From Thereva unica (taxonomy: Eukaryota; Arthropoda; Insecta; Diptera; Therevidae), in NCBI GenBank assembly GCA_949987705.1, contig OX465283.1, forward strand, positions 52,490,953 to 52,554,952: DNA of 64,000 bases. The letters run 5' to 3'. Every line of letters starts with the position of its first letter. Position 1 is the stretch's first letter. Positions 27,701 to 42,700 of this stretch are shown piece after piece. A program made the translations under genes and the position numbers. The notes below the pieces were generated by a model. It saw only the letters and a list, made by a program, of their open reading frames with translations, searched no databases and was not told the origin of the DNA.

Positions 27701-30700
27701 CCCATCATATCTTCTATACGCCTGAACTGATTTACATGGCTGGGTACCGTTAAATGAGTCCAAGTAACATAAATTTAAAAAAATATGGCGCAACTTATGT
27801 CAAACTCGTTGTACTTTTTTTTCTTTTGATTGGGTAGTGAGCTGGCCAAGTCATGTAGAATGTATGATTTGATGGTAGTAGATGTATCTGTAGAGCCCGG
27901 ACATCGTCCAAAATCAGATTTTATACTTCCAACCCCAACAAAACAAGAGGTTTTCCTAATTCTATAAAAAGTAGTGTTGGATCAAGGGTAATGCTCAGAA
28001 AGAAACATTAACGTTGGTCGTGGTTTGGCCAATGGAGCAATGGGTATCATCCGGAATAATTTGTGGCCTGCACTACGTCGGGATGAACTAGAACCCGGTG
28101 AGCTATCGAAGCGGAAGCGTTTGGATGATGAGCTCGATTACGGGTACGCGGAACAAAAAGCTTGGTAAGGGTACCAATCAGGGTCTAAAACAGGTCAAAA
28201 ACTAAGGTCTAAAAGTATTTATAACTGGCGGTGCAGACAAAATAAAAGATGCGACAGGCTTGGAAGTTCTTTTGCAATGAACAGTTACCGGGTCTATAGC
28301 TTTACTCTTCAAATATTCACAGATAGTCTCCGTCTTAGTTTCGGGAGAGAATCTTAAGATGGAAATATTTAAAGGTCTCGGTACAGTAACCAGAGGGAGA
28401 CAAGGCTCTAACAGGCAGAGAGCTTGCCGCCAAGACCGGCATGAGGCCGACTCTGTCACTGGCACTTCCGTGGCCGAGGAACCATCCATTATTACTGGCC
28501 CTCGCCGGTTGATACCGTAACCGGTTTAGAGGTCGACTCAGTCACCGGAACACATGTCGCGGAACTCAAGGTGACATCAATGGTGGCGATTTTGACCATT
28601 TTTTCGACTTTTGCAACCCACCTTACGACGTGGCGCGATTGGGATGTTGGCATCCTGTTAGAAGATAACGTTCTCCGAAGGAGAAGCAACCGTAGGGCAG
28701 AAGTGGCAAAGGAAGTGGAATGAGTCTACCCAAGGTTGGTGGACCCACAGGAAGAGGTCAGGAGACCCCATGGAGAGGTGAGCTTCGACCTCGCACAATT
28801 GTTGAGTGGGCATGTGTGTTCCAGGGCATAACTCCATCGGTTCGGATAAGCAAGTCATGCTGAGCAAACTGCTTCGCTGCAACCTAAAGCTCAGGCACGG
28901 TTAACAGCCGAGAACGTCATATACTATAATGGCAACATCAGGTGATGTATGGAATAAGCCTAAGAGGCGACTAGTAGGTGATTTTAGTTAGGATTAGAAT
29001 CCGGTATAACCGACCGGCTGGAGCGTGTCGGCATCATGATGCTTCCACCTGCCAACCTCGGGGGCCTCGGTAGCCTAGGGAGTAAGGCGTCTGGCTACTA
29101 TCCCAGAGGTCCCGGGTTCGATTCCCGGCCAGCCCCATGGTCTTTCGCCTTTTCCACTTTCCCAGTTACATACCTTCCTTCTTTCTTCTTCCCTCTTTAC
29201 ATTCCTGATCCTTCCTGTCATAACCTTCCTTAGCCCTTCCCCGCTCCGCCAAAAGCGCATGTCATCGGTTGGTTGATGAGATCCAACTCGTTTCAGGAGG
29301 CATAACACTCCAGCGAGTTGTTTCTCGATACCCCGATGTCAAAGTCGCAATAGTAATGGTTGGAAATAGGTGGACTAAAAAAAATCTCGCGGGTAGGTTG
29401 TGGCAATTCCTTCCTCCCCGACTAGAGCTGCTGTTCGACATTGCACACTCTATACGAAGAAAATAGATTGTCGACAGTATAAAGGGCCCTTCCTGAGACT
29501 CTGGTCTTTCACATAAAAAAAAAACCCGAAAATAAAAAAAATCAAATAAATTATATGTATGCAAATTAAAAAGTCTTAAAATCACGCCAAAGAAATATAA
29601 CTGGTCGACGCTTTCACATCACATAAATTGTATTTCAGTCCAGTCAGCTCTTAAAATCATATCAATTAAATGAATACCTGAGAAAATATCACAGATTCAA
29701 AAATTATGCGCAACGCCATAAATAAGCTGTTTTCGTGAGACTACATACATGTTCTCCACCTTCAACTTTTTCTTCTCCCTTCACCCCCCCCCCAATCTTC
29801 CCGGAGGTTCAGTTAAAACTTTAGTGGTTTTGGTTTAAAGTCATTAATAAAAAAACTTCTAAATGAAAACAGTAAGAACTGTTGTTTCTTATTTATGAAA
29901 ACTTTTATTTAATTTAATTATTTGGAAAACAGTATTCGATTTCTTCAGATTTATTTTACGGAGAACCGACGATGCTTATGGCTGTCCCTTTGAAATCAGA
30001 TGACAAAAGTAGTGACCCCGGAAATCTCTTAAGGTCTAGATCACTGTTCGGTGATAACCGTTTTTGGTCGATCGATCTAATCGATATTTGATCGGTTTCG
30101 ATTGCAGTGGCTTGTGTGAACTTAACAAAAATTTCCTACATTTCAGAATGTGTCTTGGTAAAATTTTGAATTTATAAGTTTTGATCATAAATTCGTTATT
30201 AGTCACCCACCCCTAGATACCAACTTTCATTGAAATCAGAACACAATTTGCAAATTCATATTTTGGTGGGCATTTTGAATTTCGGTCATTTTCGGCGGCC
30301 ATGTTGAATTTCGAAAATCGGGCTTCGAGGTGTTTCATGAAAGACCCCCATGGATCTTCATGCAAAATTTCGAAGCTGTCTGCAGTGGCGGTTCCTCTAT
30401 GGAAGCAAAGGAAGCACTGCTTCCCTTGACCAAATAGGCAACTTCCTAAAAAAATAAATTAAATATATTAAGATTAATCACAAGAATTAATATACTTCCT
30501 CCTCTGGAAACACTAAAGCCACGGTCATGATATGAGCGGCGAGCGGCACAGTGACAATTCTAAATTGCCGCTCTCCGCTAATTCGAGACGTTAAATTTTT
30601 CTGGTGCCGCTCTTATTGTGGCCAAGGACTTACACAACATGGGGAAGCTGTAATATCTCCAGCTTATTTGGCCCTTTGAATAGAGAAGACGAGGAAGTGC

Positions 30701-33700
30701 AATTTAATAAACACGGGGAAGCATTTTGGCAACACTAATGCATAGCATTCTTTACGTATTTGTGTCTAACCCGGACAGTGGCTGTGTTATATTTATTCAA
30801 AAACCGGGAGGGATATCGTTTCTCAGCAACCATCTCGGTGAGAACGCTTCACTTGGCTAAATGTTTGAAGCAGACCCTTCGCAAAACCTGAACAAATTTC
30901 ACTCCGCCTCTGTTCAGGTTAGACAATGTATTTTGTTGTGGTTAAAGTCAATGTATTTTGTTGTTGTGGTTAAAGTGGAGGGGGAGAATTAGAGAGAAAA
31001 TTTCTTGATCCCAAGTGCTTCCCTCAAATCCGTGTACATGTACGCTATTTTCGGTTCCTTATCTTCTCTATTCAAAGATTTGGCCTTTTATTTTTGGTGA
31101 AAACTCCAACACATTCAATTCAATTGAAGTCACACTAACGCAAAGGTTTGCATTAATACAGTACCCTCAGAAGCTGAGTTAGACGCAGCTTCTTCGGAAC
31201 CAAACAGCGAGATGTGACAAGAGAAATTTTCTGTATCCACTATATTCTCTTCGTTTTCATGGTTTGGTTTTCTGGTAATCTGTTCTGGCTTCGAGTAATA
31301 TTCAATTTTCTCTTAAAATTTTGCTTCGAAATTTTGTTTTTGACTCTTCTTAAAATATGAATTTTCGTTTGTATACTGAATCAAAAAAATAGAGATCGAG
31401 GATAGGTGAAGTTTCTCTTTATATATTGTTGATTCTAATTGGAAAACAGACGGTTGTGTTGAATATAAGCTGATAACTTTGTAGCTTCCATTATATTTTT
31501 TATGATTCTCTTTAAAGATGATTTAAAGGGATAGATAATATTTTTATGAATTGTATGAGCACGGGTTGCCTGAAGTATTTTTTTGCCCAAGGAGAATGTA
31601 ATGATTTTAGGCGGGGTGTAGGGGGTGTATGCGAGGTATGCAGTATTTATTATTACTATTTCTTTTAGATTTTGAGGCAAAATTATGCATTTGTATGACA
31701 AATTAAATGAGATGAAAGTAGTAGTTGCAGTTTTTCAACGGCTTTTTCGTTGGACGCTTTTATTATCAACATAATCTGAGAAAAGGCGCAAAACGCCCTC
31801 TAGCAGAAAAACTATTTTGAAAAAATTAACGGAAAAAATGCAAAAATTTCACGATCTTCGATTCGATTTTATTTTGTTCACCATCACAAAGTGCATGTTC
31901 CAAATTTTTTTAGACTGCAAACAATTCCTTATGTTTTGCTTATCTGACTCCACTATTTGTTATTTTTCAGTTTTTTAGTTAAAGCATACGATACTTTTAC
32001 TTTTATCGTTCACCTTGCGCATTTCTTCCTTTATCCTAAACCTTACGAACCGCCACTGGCTGTCTGATAACTGGAGCGCCCGCTATAGCGCACACATACA
32101 TACAGAAACTTTCTTTTATTAATATAGATTACCTACACTTGTCGCTTTCATTTTTAGGTTATGCTAACGCGGCACATAATGTCACTATCGCAGCTAATGT
32201 GTCAAGGAAATCGGCTATAGCCAATGCCCGCACCTCAAGCTCGCGTATATCTGTCAAGAGCTTTGGGAGCGTTCAAGTAATACGTAACGTAATTTGGGGG
32301 AGGGGGTTGTCAAACGTTACGATGCGTTACAGCGGCGGGGGGTTCGAACAACGCGTTACGTAACATTGTTTTTCTATTTAAATAAAAAAATAGGGAATTC
32401 AAATCTCCCAACTTAGCAACCCTTTTCGTTTATGTTTTACGGGGAGTCCCTCGATTATATTATGTACGTCTTGTGTGAATGTTAGGAATTATGAGGCCAC
32501 CTGCAGTACACGGCCTGTCAGGGGATGTTCTCATCCCTTACTCAGACTGAGTAGGGCCTTCAGTGAGAGGTATTTGCTGACCTGGCCGAAAAGGTGACGG
32601 CCTGCGGTCGGACTGTATATGACGCGCAAGCATAATCCTCTTTACTCTGCCATGAAATTTTCCCGTAATAATGCTATCAGAAAGTCTTTTCAAACGTATC
32701 ATACTGGTAGCTATGTTCATTCTGCAGCCGTGACGCTGACTGCTTCTTTGTTTCTTAGTTGATTGTTCGTAGACTGAACTTTGTTATAATTTAATTAATA
32801 ATTTCATGCAAATTTCATCTGAAGACGACCATTTCCTTTCACCTATTCCAAGAATCATCAGTGTAAACATTTGCACCGATTTTTCAATCACAGCGAGTCT
32901 AATGGTTTCTCATATTGTTCTGACGTTCCAAAATTCTATTCTAGCGCTGTTTGGTGTGTTCCGGGAATTACCGCTTTGTTGTCTGACCGATTCTGTGCTT
33001 TAGTTTCTGTAATCGGTAAATCCTATGGTGCATATGATTTGCTTGCGGCAATAGTTCATTGTATTTTACCTCAATGAAAAGGTGGTCTGGTTATACCTCT
33101 AGATCTATGGTATCTTATATACGGCTATATCGAATAATGGTTCTCATCTGTAGCTTAGAGGTTGGAGGTAGAGATTGGATATCAAGAAATACAACACAAT
33201 TGTACTCGTATAATTGGGATAGTATTTTCTCGATTCATAGTCATTCATTTTCCAATTATAACTGATGACTGGTTGTTTACAGAACATGCACTAAAAACTG
33301 AAGCAGTGTACATCCTTGCCTTCTATCAGGAATCTGTGTTTATGACGTATGAACTACGAGCGAACCTTTAATAGTGGGAAAATCCATTAGGAATCATCAT
33401 CTACCGCTTGAAGGATGCACAACTTTCAGGGCATCAATCTTTTTTCCATAGTAAAGAGAAATCCCACTCAGTTCCAATTTTCTCCTTTAATCAATTTGTC
33501 TGCGTTTTTTTTTCTGCCCCTATTTTTCGCAAGGTCGCATCTGACCTTCTTGTGTTCAGCATCTCCTCCTAATCCATTAACACACACAAAGACATCACAT
33601 CTCGTAAGCCATCTAATTAAGGATAAGTATCTTAAGTTAATGAATTTTTATTTCATTTCACGCTAAAATGACAATATCCGCCGCGCTGGCCCTTCGCCGT

Positions 33701-36700
33701 CTTAAAGCTGACGGTCGAGCTCCGTCCACCCCCACTTTTTGTGTTGTTGCTTTAGTATATTTTTTGTTTTCTTTTATGTGGCGTTAATCTCTCTTAGTCC
33801 AGTTGTACGGTATTAATCTATACTTAACCCGTCTTGTGTAATTTTCTTTCAGTTATACCGACACTTCAGCTGGACTTGGGATCCAATCTTAATCCGGACG
33901 ACATCGAGGAAGGAGATGACGTCTACTTTGAATGCAAAGTGCACGCTAATCCGGCTGCGTACAAGGTCGTTTGGAAGCACAATGTGAGTATTATTAAATT
34001 TGCACACCGCTCCTCCCCCCCCTAATATACGAGTATACCCTTTCGCACCTTATTTCGTCCTTCATCAGGGCCCGTAAGCTGGCGCTGAAGGCACTACGTG
34101 TTTGATGGCGGCAACTTAAACCGGGGGGTTGCTAGTAATTGCGGATAATACCCCCACTATTAGAACTCATTATTGAAATAAAATAAAATTTATTAACAGG
34201 TTGATGAGGGCAATTACGGTCATCAAACACAGGCGCAGCACTTGCGATTTTGATCGATACGAAAGTCCTGGAAGTAAGGACGCTGGATGTGGATGTATGA
34301 ATGTGGTGGGTGACTGAATGCGTAAGAGGGGTTAATCGGCGGTGGGTCAGGGCGGCCGGCCAAACTGGGCGGTGGTGCTGTTGTGCTGTTTGATCTCATA
34401 ACGCTGGCTTTACGGTGAGCAGCCAGCACTCTATTCTAAATCAAATGATGTGCGATTTAGCTCAACCTGTGCTGAATAAAGGACTTGGAGGTAATTGGCT
34501 GCCAATTACGGTCATCAATTTCGAAATATCAATAATTAAGGACAGGAGGGTTTTGCTTATTAGCAGGCCTTTTGTTTGCTCTTGCCGGTGAAAAAGACAT
34601 TAGCGGCACGAATTACCTGATTTGGGATTGGGTAGCAGCACAACGCTGGCGATGGGGAATATTTTAGGAAATGATTAAGCCTTGCTGAAAATCGGTAACC
34701 AGTTGCGAAAAGGTCAGATTTTGACGGCTTAGGATATACATATACATATACATACATATAAATTTTCTCTTCTTTTTCCCTTCAGTGTTCGTTATTTGAT
34801 TAATGATATGGGTTCAAGGATTACTAAAGAATTTAACGACAAATATCCACGGATTTTCTCCAGCAATTAAGTGGTGTGCCACATTGAAAGATAATTTTCG
34901 ACATATAACATATTTTTATTTACAATAGTGGCATTTCACTCGTATAAAGAAGGTTGAATGTTGGATTTGCAGAAAGTTGCGAATGTTTTATTCAAAGTTC
35001 AAGCATAATGTTCATTCAATTTTATTTTTAAGCAACATTATGCGACATTTTACGGAGCAGTGCTAACAGAAGGTATTGAGTGGGTGGGTTCTCTTGTTTT
35101 TAATTAAGTTTTCGACAACACATCCTTTAAAATTATAGCGAGGGATCTAAAAGCACTTTTTGCAACTGGATGTACTCCATGTTGAGAGCTTGCAGATTAA
35201 TGATCAGTCATTTTGAGAAGTCCCTGGAGACAGCAGATAATAGAATATAGTATACGTAGAGATGACTCCTCACTTACGGTACTTGGTCGTAGAAAATCAT
35301 GTATTAGGTCACCACCATAAGACCCATAATAATAAATGGAGTTTTCACTCGATCACGGCTAACAAAGACCTCGGCAGAGTCACTGCTCTGTTTTGTGGCG
35401 CAGAGTGCTCGTCATTCAACCGTCACCCGTTAGGTTCTTCCGAAGAAGTACCCCAGGGGGCACCGCGGGGAGGTTGGATTAGAACTTGCTAATAGAGCTG
35501 CTAGGTGCTACTACTTTCCGAGGTCTTTATTAGCCATTTACCCTTTGTACTACTGGCGTTATGTCGTTTGTCACGTCATGGTACAATGTCTAGCAGTATG
35601 TTTTGTACAGGGGGAATAGGTAAAGGGTTATGTGCGTTCGGGGGGGGGGGGTATTATTATTATTATTCTTGTTGAGGGGCGCTTTAGCGGGCACTGCGAC
35701 CTATTTTGTTTGGTCTATTGTGCCATCCCCGTCTTTAAAAACCATCAAGGTTAAGGCTTCTCAAGTTGCCTAAAGGCCGGGACACACATATCCGCACCGC
35801 GTCCGCACCGTGTCCGGGCAAAAACAAAACTCAAGTAATTTGACCCGGTGCGGACACGGAAATGTGGGGACTTACTGGTAAAATTGTACTTGTTTACTTT
35901 CTCTCCGTGTGTTGTCCGACACACGGTGCGGATGCGGTGCGGACACGGTGCGGATATGTGTGTCCCGGCCTTTAAACTGATTTAGGGTTGCTGTCCCAAA
36001 TCTCCCTGGGAGTAGGGAAATCACGATGGAGGAGGCTCAGTCTTTTCCTCGCTGTAGCCTCACAGTCGCACATCAAGTGCTCCGCAGTTTCGGGAGCTGC
36101 CCCGCAGAATCGACAGCCAGAATCGGCCACCAGACCTATTTTGTTTAGGTGATAGTTAAGCGAACAGTGGCCCGTCAGGAGCTCTGTTATTATTTTTAGC
36201 TCCCATCTCTTGAGATTTAAAAGTTTGCCCGCCTTAGCTTTATGGATTTGGATGAATCTTTTAGCTTGACGAGCACCCTGGGTCCTAGACCAGCTTTGAA
36301 GAAACATCTGGTCAACCCAATTCTTTATGGCCATTTTTACGTGGCAGCTTGCTAAGCTACAGAAAGGTTCCGGACCAATAGGTAATGAGTTTGCGCCTGC
36401 TCTAGCCAGGCTATCGGCAATCTCATTACCAATGTGACCTTCGTGGCCCGGAATCCACATCAGCGTGACACTATTGTTCCTGTTGAAGAATTTCAGGGAT
36501 TGAAGACAATCCAGGACAGTCTTTGATGAGACCCTGTGCGATTTAATGGCCAGTAGTGCAGCTTGACTGTCCGAGAAAATAACAATGTTAGAGCTATTTG
36601 GAGCTCACAAGTCTGAGCACACACCTGGATGGCGAGTACCTCAGCCTGAAAAACAGTGGGGGTAGTGCCCAGAGCTATGGATATTTTGCTCCTTGGGCCA

Positions 36701-39700
36701 TAAACACCCAGCCCTACCCCTTTATCGGTTTTGGAACCGTCTGTGTACCAAAAGGCCGTGCTTCCTCTAAAGAGAGGCCTGCCATGTTGCCACTCTGACC
36801 TACTTCGAATATCGTTGGAAACGGTTTGTCAAAGTCAAGAGTAGCACGAATCACCATTCATCTCAGCATTTATCAATCTGCTGCTGAGAAGCGACGTGAT
36901 CCATCTCGAAGTGGGGCGAAGAATGCCTTTTTTTACTGCGGCTTCATTGATCGCGTCGAAGGTAACGTTGTCAAACGCACCCTCAATGTCTGCAAAGGCG
37001 CAGAGACAGATTTCCTTGGCACTGAGGGACTTCTCAATATCTCTCACTAGCACATGAATGGCAGTCTCTGTAGATCTGCCTGGCCGGTAGGCAAATTGCA
37101 GACAGTGAAGTGGGCTCGCCGTAAGACCCTCTCTAATATGACTGTCTAAAACTTTCTCCATTGTTTTCAGAAGAAAGGAGAAAAGGCTGATGGGTCGATA
37201 GGATTTTGCTTCTCTATATGATCTTCTCCCCGATTTAGGCCTCTCTCCAACACCTCGGAATATGGGCCAGCGCAAAGCTACCCCGAAAAAGTGGTAGGAG
37301 GACCGGTAATATCTCTTCCAAGCCTCTTTGAAGGAGAGCTGGGAAGATGTGTTCCTTTCCAGCAGCCTTGAAGGGACTGAAGGTGCCAATGGCCCACTCA
37401 ATCTTACCGGCAGTGAAAATCCTGTTTGCCAGGCCTTTGTTTCTATTATAGGACCGATGGGCAAGTACTACCTCCGATTCAATGCTAGGTTCAAAGGGGG
37501 GGGGGGGGGGTGTTGCAGTTGAACTCTTGGATATTGTAGAAGTTCGGAAATACTGACTGCGAGAGATTATTACATAGTCGAGTTGTTCTATTTAGAAATG
37601 AATTGCTTGCTATTACTACGCTGGATCAGTCACTATGATAGTAGCGATACAATTTTGTCAGTGCCGCTATATTCTTTCGGTTGGTCAAGGGGTCGATGGT
37701 GGAGCAAGCGATGTGGTCGTCGATTAATTTAAGGACCCTTTTTTGTACTTTGTTAAGCTACGATAAGGTGGTCATCGAAACGCCGCCCCAAATCAGGGAG
37801 TTTTGTATTCGAGAAGTTTAGAAAGTTATCTGGTAACTATCCTATGGGGGAGGATAGGCTAATATGATCGGGCTAGTCCCTTCCAAGTAAGGTTTGCGTG
37901 AGGCTTATAACCTCACCTGGAAAAAAGAATTATTACGGAATGAGCAACATTTGTGTCCTTCAATGTCGGAGTGGTGTGGCTCCATATTTTAGGGTGTTGG
38001 AGGTTGATTTGCTTTGGAGTCGGGTTTTGACATATTTTTCGCTCTAAGAGGAGGAGCGGCTCCAGAAGTGCACTATCTGGAGTCGCTTTGGTTTTTTAGC
38101 GGGGATGTGACGGAATGTGGCTCCAAAGCATGTCAACCTCTAGTGTTTTGAAGTGTGGAGCTGCACCGTTTTTGCAGTGAGCAAAACATTTGTTCCGAGA
38201 GGCCAGGACCGGATCCCTGCTGTACGGCCTTTTAATAATAATAATAATAGCAATAATAATAATTCGAGAAGAGACCGCATTCAGGATTTGTATATTACAG
38301 CACCGGCTGGAGGAGGAACTTGCACCTCTTAAGGAATCCTAAGCACTGGGATTCGGAATATTGATCTCATTCCATCGCAGGTCTTTGGCTAATATAACCC
38401 CTAAAATGTGTAGGGATGGGTCGGCCATTAATTTAACTTCACCCACTGCCACGGATAGAGAGGTGTTGTTCTTTTTCTTGGAAAATACTTGGTTTTGGTA
38501 ATGTTGATTTTTGCTTCCCCACTCTAAAATGAGTTCGATGTCCCTGTTAATAGGGTTGGATATTAGGCCGCGGTCTTAAAGACAGGATCTGGCAGGTTTT
38601 TGCCCTCTATTGTCGAAGCCGTAAGAGTAGTGCAGGATACCATCGTCAGCCAAGCTGAGAAGTTGGTTAGAAGGGATTGAAAATAGGTCATTTATACATA
38701 AGAAATAGAGCAGATGATAAAATTGATCCCTGGGGAACCCCCGCAGAGATGGGGTGAGATTCAGATTTGACGTCGCCCAATACTACCTTGATTGAACGGC
38801 CGGAAAAGAAACTCTCAATCCACTTCTGTAAAAGTGGGTCGACTCCAATACCTTTGAGTTTAGCTAACACGGCTAAGTCCCAAAGTCTATCGAAAGCCTT
38901 GGAAATATCCAGAGCCACCAAACTAGATTCACCAGATCCATGCAGACTTCGGTTGAGGTGTTCTGTAAGGCAAACTAAAATATCGCCAGTATCATATCTT
39001 TTTTATCGGAAGCCATACTGTCTGTCGTTTATGAGTTGGTTTGGACTCGAGATATTCCATAAGGTTTTTGTTGATTAATGTCTCTATGGTTTTGGAGAGA
39101 ATAGAAGTAAATGCTATTTGGCATTAGTTGGAAGGACTGCTGGTCACCTTTTCTCGGTATGGGCTGAACATGAGCAAGTTTCCAAGAGTCTGGATAAACT
39201 TCGGAGAAGTATGATAAGGCAAAAAGTTTGCGCAGAGGTTAAGCGAAAGATGCGGCGCGTGGATTTAAGATATCCCGTTTCCTGAGGCACCTGTACACCT
39301 CGCTAGTCTTGACGAATACCCTGTCCATTAAATTAGCGTTCGAGAATCGGGGGCAGCGTATCAGTTTCGTTTGGACTGGTGAATGCAGTGAAATACTTCT
39401 TGATGGAGCTTACCAAGGACCACAAGTTTCTGCTACCAGAAGGGGCATTAAGGAATTTACTCCTCAACTTGTTGTGAAATGAAGTTTTGACATTCCTGAT
39501 GGTGACTTAACTGGTTATTTCGGAGACGGAGCGATTCACTCGCGAAACTCTTGTACACTCGGAAAATGGCTTCTTTATTTCTGATTGCTTTCATTCACGT
39601 CCGATTAAACCATCTGTTGGCCGGCCTAGGCTTCACAGAATGGTGGAATGAGGAACGAATAAATGCATTCCTGCCGGTATGATCCTGGTGATAGGGATAG

Positions 39701-42700
39701 CGGCGTAGTTGATGTTTTTGTTTCGGAAACACAAATCCCTGTCAGTGGACTGGAAAAAATTAATAAGCTCCAGCCCGTAATGCCATACATTTCTCTTAAC
39801 GGGTTTGGGAGGGGTGGGGAATTTGAATGGGAAGTTAGCCCTGATTAAGCAGTGGCCCGAGTTGCCCAGAGGTGAATCAACTTCGACGGAGTACCGCGTT
39901 GGATGGGAAGTAAGAAAAAGATCAAGGAGATAGTTTCCTTGATCAGCAACATCAGGGACTTACGTGCGATGATCCCCAATTTAATGCAAATTATTGGTGT
40001 TGGTTAAGAGCTGGGGGTCCTTGCCAAAAACATTGGTTCCATTTGAGTAAGTCAGCCAGTTTACGTTGTGAACATTGAAATCGCCCGCAACGATGATTTC
40101 ACACTCAGGACGACAAAAATCCCAATATCTGTTTGGAAATATAGTATCAAATGATTAAGTGCATGGTTTTTAGCCATCTCTCTCATCATCCTTCGGACAC
40201 TTCGTTCCCTTAAACTAGTTATATCTGTCGAACTAAGCTTATTACAAGAAACAATGACCTGATCAGTTACTGTTAGTCCAAAGGTTAATTTCTGAGGTTA
40301 CAACTGCCACACAACAACGATTTGAATTTATATATTTTCACAGGTCGAATTTCAATTTGGCCTTTTCTTACTAGTCTTGTTTATAAAGAACGCCATTACG
40401 TGGCTTTCGCTGGATTGGTATCGTTTTCCAATATGAACAGAAAAATGAAAAGTCTGTAATGTTTCGCAGCGCTGATTTTTATTATCAATCTACTAAGTGC
40501 TGAGTGATAATATTCCTAAGAATAGGAAAACGTGAATAGTTTTTTATTCGAAAAATTTAGCTCGGTCCACAAAACCAATTCGCTTGAGTTTTAGTAGGGT
40601 TATTTTGAAATCCTTTAGTTTGGGGTTGATTTTCACAAAACACATTCAAGTAAATTATAATTTAAATCAGAAAAAAAGAGTGTATTTTGCATGAATGTAA
40701 TAAAAAAAATGTTATCCCATAACGTAGCATTAATTTTCATATTATTTCCTTTCTCTCATTTCAGAATCAAATGATCCAGCATAATCAAAGGGCTGGAGTA
40801 ATCGTGAGTAGTGGTGATTTAGCCCTCCAGGGTGTAACAAGGCATCAAGCTGGCAATTATACATGCATAGCATCAAACGTCGAGGGAGATGGGGACAGCA
40901 ATATAGTTGAACTGAAAGTAATGTGTAAGTGTTAGCACAAGTAGATTAAAACACAGAGAGAGAGAACAAAAAAAAAACGATATAGACCATAAGGGACCAA
41001 GTATCCTTGGTTAATAGCACATCTGGGGAGCTCGGTTATAGGAAATGCAAAATGAACTTAAACGTCCCCTCGGGGGTCCTTTAAGTGTACCAGCAAAATG
41101 AGAAAAATCGTGTTTTCTCTGGTTATCCACACCCCCTGCTGCTAGTCAATCGTGCTTCTGCTGTTTGCATTTGTGTAGATAATTCCTTCTTAAGGCATAT
41201 TTATCTAAGATATTTTCTGCAGCTTTTTTTTTATCTTTTTCCACATTTTCTTCTAACAGACAAACCAATTTGCCGACCGGATCAAAAGAAAATTTATGGC
41301 GTCGCTCGGAATGAAGCAGCCGAAATACTTTGCGAAGTTGATGCCTTTCCGCCACCGGAAACCTTCAAGTGGTCCTTCAATAATACAGCAGAGACTTTCG
41401 ATATGCCCCAGAGTGGATTTCGGGTACATTCGGCACAGGCATCTACTCTGACGTATACACCTGTTAAGGTAAGAAAATTTTAGATGTTTTTTTTTTCGTC
41501 TTGTTTTTTCCTGCCCTTTTTTTTGTCGAGCTAAATGGTTGCGCGCTTGTGTTTGAACAAGCTTAAATGTAGGTCAATCCTCTTTCTTTCTTTATAGTCA
41601 CTCATTGAAATTTTATCTTCCTCCCTCAAGAAGCTAGATCCCAGCCAGTGTTTATCATCTCGTTTTATTTTTATTATTTTTTCCCTTATTTTTTTAACTC
41701 TGTGCATAGTCTATATCATTCCACCCCCCAAAAAAACGTCGATACTTAGACACTTACAAGACCAACTTTGGGGATGGAATATTGTTTTTTTTTTCGTTCT
41801 TGTTGTATTGTACATGTGTAGACAAACTATGCTCTGAGGGCGTGTATTTTATAGTTTTCGGATAAATCTATAACTAGGTCAAAAACCCGCCCAGGAACAA
41901 AACAAAAAGCAAAAAAAGGAAGGAAAAAACACACAAGTAAACAAACAAACAAAAAAAACTGAACGAATATCGAACCTAGTAGCAAGAGAAAAGGGCCAAC
42001 AAAAAAAAACATCTGAAAGGGAAATCGATTTTGGGGGTTCATGTCCTGTTCAACTCCTGGGTGTTTGGGGTAAAACTTTTCTAGTTACCAAATCGTTCGA
42101 TATTAATTCGTGTTGAAGGCGGCTTTTAATTTCACAAAAGTCCTAAAGTCATATGAAAAATACAGGCCGAAGACGAAGCAGAAGAAAAGGAAGACGAGAA
42201 AGCATTTGGTATGCTTGTTGGTGGAAGTGAGATGAAAAAGGATACACACAGAATCATGGGAAATATCGTTGCTGCCTTCAATCTTTCAGGCTTTAGTTGA
42301 TTGCTGCCAATAACTTTTCTATTAAATGTTTGTTTTGTTAATAAACTTAAATAAGGAGATTTGCACTTGCCAAAGAAAATATATAATTAAGATTTCACGT
42401 CACGTCACGTCATGTCACATCGGGTGGATGAATACGAGATTTGATATAATATTTAAAAATTAATTGAATTTATCTCTCTAGACCAGTGATTCTCAAACCA
42501 ATGTGCCGCCAAATTTTAGAAATGCAAACAATAAAAATTATATTTTGTATTTACCTTTATACAGGAAATTATTGGAACAGGAACGTGACGAGGAAAATTG
42601 TTATGCCGCAATCATTACATCGCGTCCTCGGCATCATTGTTAGGGGTCATCTATTAATTACGTGAGGCGTTTAGGGAGGAAGGGGTCTAGCCGAATCTCG

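Larger units (their letters stand above)
35481..40260 (-). mobile_element. LINE A copy 2: decayed jockey-like LINE, interrupted by LINE B
   Basis: On the minus strand, 5' to 3': an endonuclease fragment ([15 protein letters not shown], about 40110-40060), a linker, INDRQYGFR (about 39030), [16 protein letters not shown] and [16 protein letters not shown] (38921-38700), the C-terminal region ([12 protein letters not shown], about 37580-37520), a C-tract, and the 3' UTR at 35639-35481. The last part matches copy 1 (TACTGCTAGA, GTAGTACAAAGGGT). Frameshifts and stops are frequent. An (aat)n microsatellite lies at 38227-38260. LINE B (35652-37495) sits inside the C-tract. Confidence 0.8.

Noticed and set aside
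34560..34757. Minus frame with YVYVYVY repeats
   Set aside because: It comes from a (tacata)n microsatellite at 34735-34760.
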